Assembly (NCBI GenBank): GCA_024743015.1
Contig: JANSXJ010000179.1
Location: 1 to 7,385 of the forward strand
DNA: 7,385 nucleotides
Direction: 5' to 3'
Source: Hyphomonas sp.
Lineage (GTDB): Bacteria; Pseudomonadota; Alphaproteobacteria; Caulobacterales; Hyphomonadaceae
Position numbers and translations under genes: made by a program. The stretch's first letter is position 1. Each line of letters opens with the position of its first letter. Below the pieces are notes generated by a model that had not been told where the DNA came from, searched no databases, and saw nothing but the letters and a program-made list of their open reading frames with translations. Below, piece after piece: positions 4,698-7,385 of the stretch.

Positions 4698-6551
4698 ATG
4701 TCTGCGGGAACATCACACCTGAAAACGACGAAGCTCGACATGTCAGAGCGGACGCGCATGCACGCATATTGGGTGGGTATTCTCGGCCTTGGCTTCGCTG
4801 CCTTTCTCTACTTGCTCTACCATGCGAGCGGGAAAGACACCTGGCTGGTGAGAGTGGTAATCCCGACCTATGCCGTGCTGCTAGGTGGAATAACGCTTAG
4901 CGCACACCGAAACTTTCATGTCCGATCGATCTTCTTCAATGGTTGTATGGCCATGTTCGCGCTGTTCTGGGTCAAGAATTTCGGTGATGGATTCGTGGGA
5001 AATAGCCGGGCGTTCGACCTCCCTGTCATTCTGCTTGTCCCGTTATTCTTCATGATGGCGCTGGACACCAGACGTCTTCTGATGCTTGCGCCCGTGCAAT
5101 TCGTTTGTGTGTTTTGTTATACGTGGTTGTTCGCTGATCTGAGCTTCAATGTAGCCTGGACGCCGAGCGAGCAATTTGCTTTCAGCTTGGTCGTCGCCGC
5201 GCTTTCCGGCTTCTCGATCTGCCTGTTCGCAGTCGTCACGTTCTCGCGGCAGCGCGCCGACGAGAACCTGTTCGAATTGGTCACCGAAACCGAGAAGCTC
5301 GCCGCGACCGATGCTCTGACCGGCCTGATGAACCGCCGGGCCTTCATGGACAAGCTCCGGGCCCTGTGGCCGACCCGATCAGAGATCTGTATCGTGTTCG
5401 TCGACCTGAATCACTTCAAGCCACTGAACGACCAGTACGGGCACGCGGTCGGAGACGAGGTGCTGTGCAAAGTTGCCCAGCGCATCGGCGATGTCCCGCA
5501 TGTGGAGCTGAGCGCACGGCTTGGCGGAGACGAATTTGCTGTCTTGTTCGGCGCAGAAGCGTGCGAAGAGACAATGGCCGCGCATATTGAAACGCTGCAC
5601 GCCCAGATCACGCAGGATATGCGTTGGGAATCGGGTGTGATCCCGATCGGTGCCTCGATCGGCTACGCGCATGGTCAGACCGTCGAGCAATCCTTGTCTG
5701 GTCTTCTCAGAGCCGCTGACACGGCGATGCGCCGGGCCAAAAGCGCCAATACGCATTGGGCGAAGTTCAATCCGCTCGTCGACAATGACGCGATTGCCAG
5801 TTCAACGCTCGAAATGGAACTGAAATCCGCGATCAAGAACGGCCAGATCCGGGCTGCGGTTCAACCGATTGCCAACGCCCACTCACTGGATGTTGTCGCT
5901 TATGAACTGCTGACACGGTGGACAAATAGCGGGTTTGAGCGGGACCCGAGCCCGAAGGATTTTATCCCGATTGCTGAAAAGCTGGGCCTGCTGAACGAGA
6001 TCCTCTGGGTCACGCTCGATGAAGCCCTTACCAAGCTGAACCTGACTGACCAAAAGCTCGCCATCAATGTTTCGCCGGCACAGCTTGTGGCTTCGGACTT
6101 CCTGGAATCGCTGCTACGTATTCTCGAGCGTCACGAGGTCCGCCCGCATGCGATCACAATCGAGATTACGGAAGAGGTGGCGTTCCGAAACGTCGATCGC
6201 AACGTTGCGATCCTCCGTCAGGCGCGCGAACTGGGCTTCGCCATCGCGCTGGACGATTTTGGTACGGGCTACTCATCGCTTTCCATGCTCGACACGTTGC
6301 CCCTCGATAAACTCAAGATCGATCAGAGCTTCGTCCAGAAGTCAGACAAGAGCACTCAGAGTAAGAGCATCCTCCTCGCGGCGATCAGGCTGGCGAAACA
6401 ACTCGGACTTGAATCCTGCGTGGAAGGGATCGAAACCGAGCAGGCGGCGCGGCGCATCGCACTGTTGGGCGCGGATACGATCCAGGGGTACTGGCTTGGC
6501 AAACCGCGCCTGGTGCAGGACGAACCGCCCAGCCTGAAAATGGTGTCTTAA
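4698..6551 (+). CDS. Membrane GGDEF-EAL protein (cyclic di-GMP cyclase/phosphodiesterase)
   Basis: Inner-membrane regulator of cyclic di-GMP, which controls motility, adhesion and biofilm. It has 617 residues from the ATG at 4698. About six hydrophobic helices (~24-42, 50-69, 78-94, 107-123, 127-146, 160-182) form the sensor part, with no PAS or CACHE domain seen. The GGDEF domain begins at DALTGLMNRRAF (205-216), with D236, N244, D245, H249, D253 and an intact GGDEF at 276-280. The RxxD inhibitory site upstream is absent (PHVE). The EAL domain (~370-605) has ELL at 403-405 instead of EAL but keeps the metal and catalytic residues: N457, E489, D519-D520 in DDFGTGYSSL, K540, E576/E579 and QGY at 596-598. 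Both domains could therefore be active. The start is uncertain: TTG 4692, ATG 4698, ATG 4740 and ATG 4758 are all possible, and none has a strong ribosome site. Confidence 0.93.
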   Translation: MSAGTSHLKTTKLDMSERTRMHAYWVGILGLGFAAFLYLLYHASGKDTWLVRVVIPTYAVLLGGITLSAHRNFHVRSIFFNGCMAMFALFWVKNFGDGFVGNSRAFDLPVILLVPLFFMMALDTRRLLMLAPVQFVCVFCYTWLFADLSFNVAWTPSEQFAFSLVVAALSGFSICLFAVVTFSRQRADENLFELVTETEKLAATDALTGLMNRRAFMDKLRALWPTRSEICIVFVDLNHFKPLNDQYGHAVGDEVLCKVAQRIGDVPHVELSARLGGDEFAVLFGAEACEETMAAHIETLHAQITQDMRWESGVIPIGASIGYAHGQTVEQSLSGLLRAADTAMRRAKSANTHWAKFNPLVDNDAIASSTLEMELKSAIKNGQIRAAVQPIANAHSLDVVAYELLTRWTNSGFERDPSPKDFIPIAEKLGLLNEILWVTLDEALTKLNLTDQKLAINVSPAQLVASDFLESLLRILERHEVRPHAITIEITEEVAFRNVDRNVAILRQARELGFAIALDDFGTGYSSLSMLDTLPLDKLKIDQSFVQKSDKSTQSKSILLAAIRLAKQLGLESCVEGIETEQAARRIALLGADTIQGYWLGKPRLVQDEPPSLKMVS

Positions 6552-6572
6552 GCGTCAGATCCGTTCAAGGTC

Positions 6573-7385
6573 CTAGTCCGGAAACTTCTCAGCTTCTTGT
6601 TCCAGCTCGGCCTCAAGCTCGGCTTCCAGCTCATCGTTCTCCGATTCAACCTCTTCCACACGTTCCTTCAGTTTGCGGATTTCGCGCTCACGCAGCTCAT
6701 CCGAAAACGCGCTGGCGAAGACACCAGCGGGCAGGGCAACTACGCCGATACCCGCGAGCGCGATGACCGATGCGAACATCTTGCCTAGCGCGGTGACGGG
6801 ATAGACGTCGCCATAGCCGACCGTCGTCAGCGTCGCCATGGCCCACCAAAGCGCGCGTGGGATAGATGCGAACTCTTCACGCGCATTCGGACCGACCCCC
6901 TCGAGAAAATACAGGGCGACGGCGGAAACGTAGACCAGCGCCAAAGCCATTGCGAGTGTGGTCAGGAGCTGCGTGCCTGCGCGCTCCACTGTTGCGCCGA
7001 GAACGTCAAAGGCTGGGACAAACCGCGCCAACTTAACCAACCTGGCCAGCCGCAGTGCCCGGAGAATGATCAAGACCTCGTCGCCGACGCCAGCCGGCGT
7101 TAGCAGGATCCACAGCAATTCGGGCAGAAACGCAATCAGGTCGGCAATGGCATAGCCGGTTGTCATGTATTTTAGTCGGCCACCGATCCCGCGATATTTT
7201 GGATCTTCCCCAGCCACCCATAGGCGAGCGAGATACTCGATCGCAAAAATCGAAACGATGGCCAGGTTCACATAATCGATTGCGACCCGCCACATGGGGC
7301 CAATCGTTTCCTCAGTCTCAAGCGCAAGCGCCAGAAAGCTCAGCAGCACAAGGCCGATAATCAGGAAGTTCAGCGCCGACAGGCC
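6573..7385 (-). CDS. Voltage-gated-type potassium channel, six-TM (N-terminus beyond right edge)
   Basis: Tetrameric inner-membrane K+ channel subunit. The frame is open to the window edge, so 270 residues are visible and the true start is outside; the GTG at 7349 falls inside helix S1 and is not credible as a start. Numbering from the edge: S1 ~4-22; S2 ~36-56 with the charge-transfer pair F47/E50; S3 ~77-95 with D82; S4 ~103-123 with positive residues every third position (R109, R112, R115, K118, R121); S5 ~137-162; pore helix then filter TVGYGD (188-193); S6 ~200-226 with ALPAGVFAS. The regular S4 charges and counter-charges indicate real voltage sensing rather than a plain two-TM channel. 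Residues ~228-266 form a highly charged, mainly acidic coiled coil that probably assists tetramer assembly. No RCK/TrkA-N or cyclic-nucleotide domain follows. It converges on the GGDEF-EAL gene with 21 bases between stops and no terminator hairpin seen. Confidence 0.95.
   Translation of the reverse strand, partial: GLSALNFLIIGLVLLSFLALALETEETIGPMWRVAIDYVNLAIVSIFAIEYLARLWVAGEDPKYRGIGGRLKYMTTGYAIADLIAFLPELLWILLTPAGVGDEVLIILRALRLARLVKLARFVPAFDVLGATVERAGTQLLTTLAMALALVYVSAVALYFLEGVGPNAREEFASIPRALWWAMATLTTVGYGDVYPVTALGKMFASVIALAGIGVVALPAGVFASAFSDELREREIRKLKERVEEVESENDELEAELEAELEQEAEKFPD
6604..6639. repeat. Three imperfect 12-bp tandem units inside the channel gene
   Basis: The units AGCTCGGCCTCA, AGCTCGGCTTCC and AGCTCATCGTTC follow one another. 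The first two differ at two positions and the third is more diverged. On the coding strand they give the four-residue ELEA repeats in the C-terminal coiled coil of the potassium channel, so copy-number change would keep the frame. Confidence 0.6.

Noticed and set aside
7349..7349. GTG at 7349 as the start of the potassium channel
   Set aside because: It lies within the S1 helix, has no ribosome site, and the frame stays open with hydrophobic residues to the window edge, so the gene begins outside.

Overview
The window looks like chromosomal DNA of an alphaproteobacterium. The ClpS sequence, the clpS-clpA arrangement, a phasin gene beside a D-Ala-D-Ala carboxypeptidase gene, the moderately high GC and one CtrA-like motif together suggest a Caulobacter/Hyphomonas-type lineage. 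That assignment is an inference from protein style and synteny; no rRNA or other marker gene is present. I see no mobile element, CRISPR array, tRNA or rRNA, and nothing that looks recently acquired.

Left arm (1-2216, all minus strand). In transcription order this holds a phasin gene, a hairpin terminator, a small DUF1499-family gene, clpS, and clpA, which runs off the left edge. clpS and clpA are 9 bases apart, and the clpA Shine-Dalgarno overlaps the clpS stop codon, so they form a tight N-degron proteolysis unit. The phasin has its own sigma-70-like promoter with a perfect 15-bp palindrome just upstream, a plausible PhaR-type operator.

Divergent control region (2217-2427). This AT-rich stretch separates the phasin from the plus-strand cell-wall genes. 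It carries the phasin promoter, the 15-bp palindrome, a near-consensus CtrA-like box and a second 7-bp-arm dyad.

Middle (2428-4584, plus strand). An exported D-alanyl-D-alanine carboxypeptidase (S11 family) is followed after 9 bases by an exported serine beta-lactamase-family hydrolase (S12/class C fold). They are probably co-transcribed and act in the periplasm. A 56-base AT-rich quasi-palindrome (4620-4675) closes this unit and may also hold the promoter of the next gene.

Right arm (4698-7385). A six-TM membrane protein with GGDEF and EAL domains (cyclic di-GMP turnover) converges, with a 21-base gap, on a minus-strand voltage-gated-type potassium channel. The channel has a textbook S4 helix, a TVGYGD filter and an acidic C-terminal coiled coil; its N-terminus lies beyond the right edge.

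Most genes belong to known families. The points that merit a second look are the regulatory architecture at 2217-2352, the 4620-4675 palindrome, the non-canonical EAL signature with no I-site, and the channel's coiled-coil tail encoded partly by a 12-bp tandem repeat. I found no convincing new multi-gene system.
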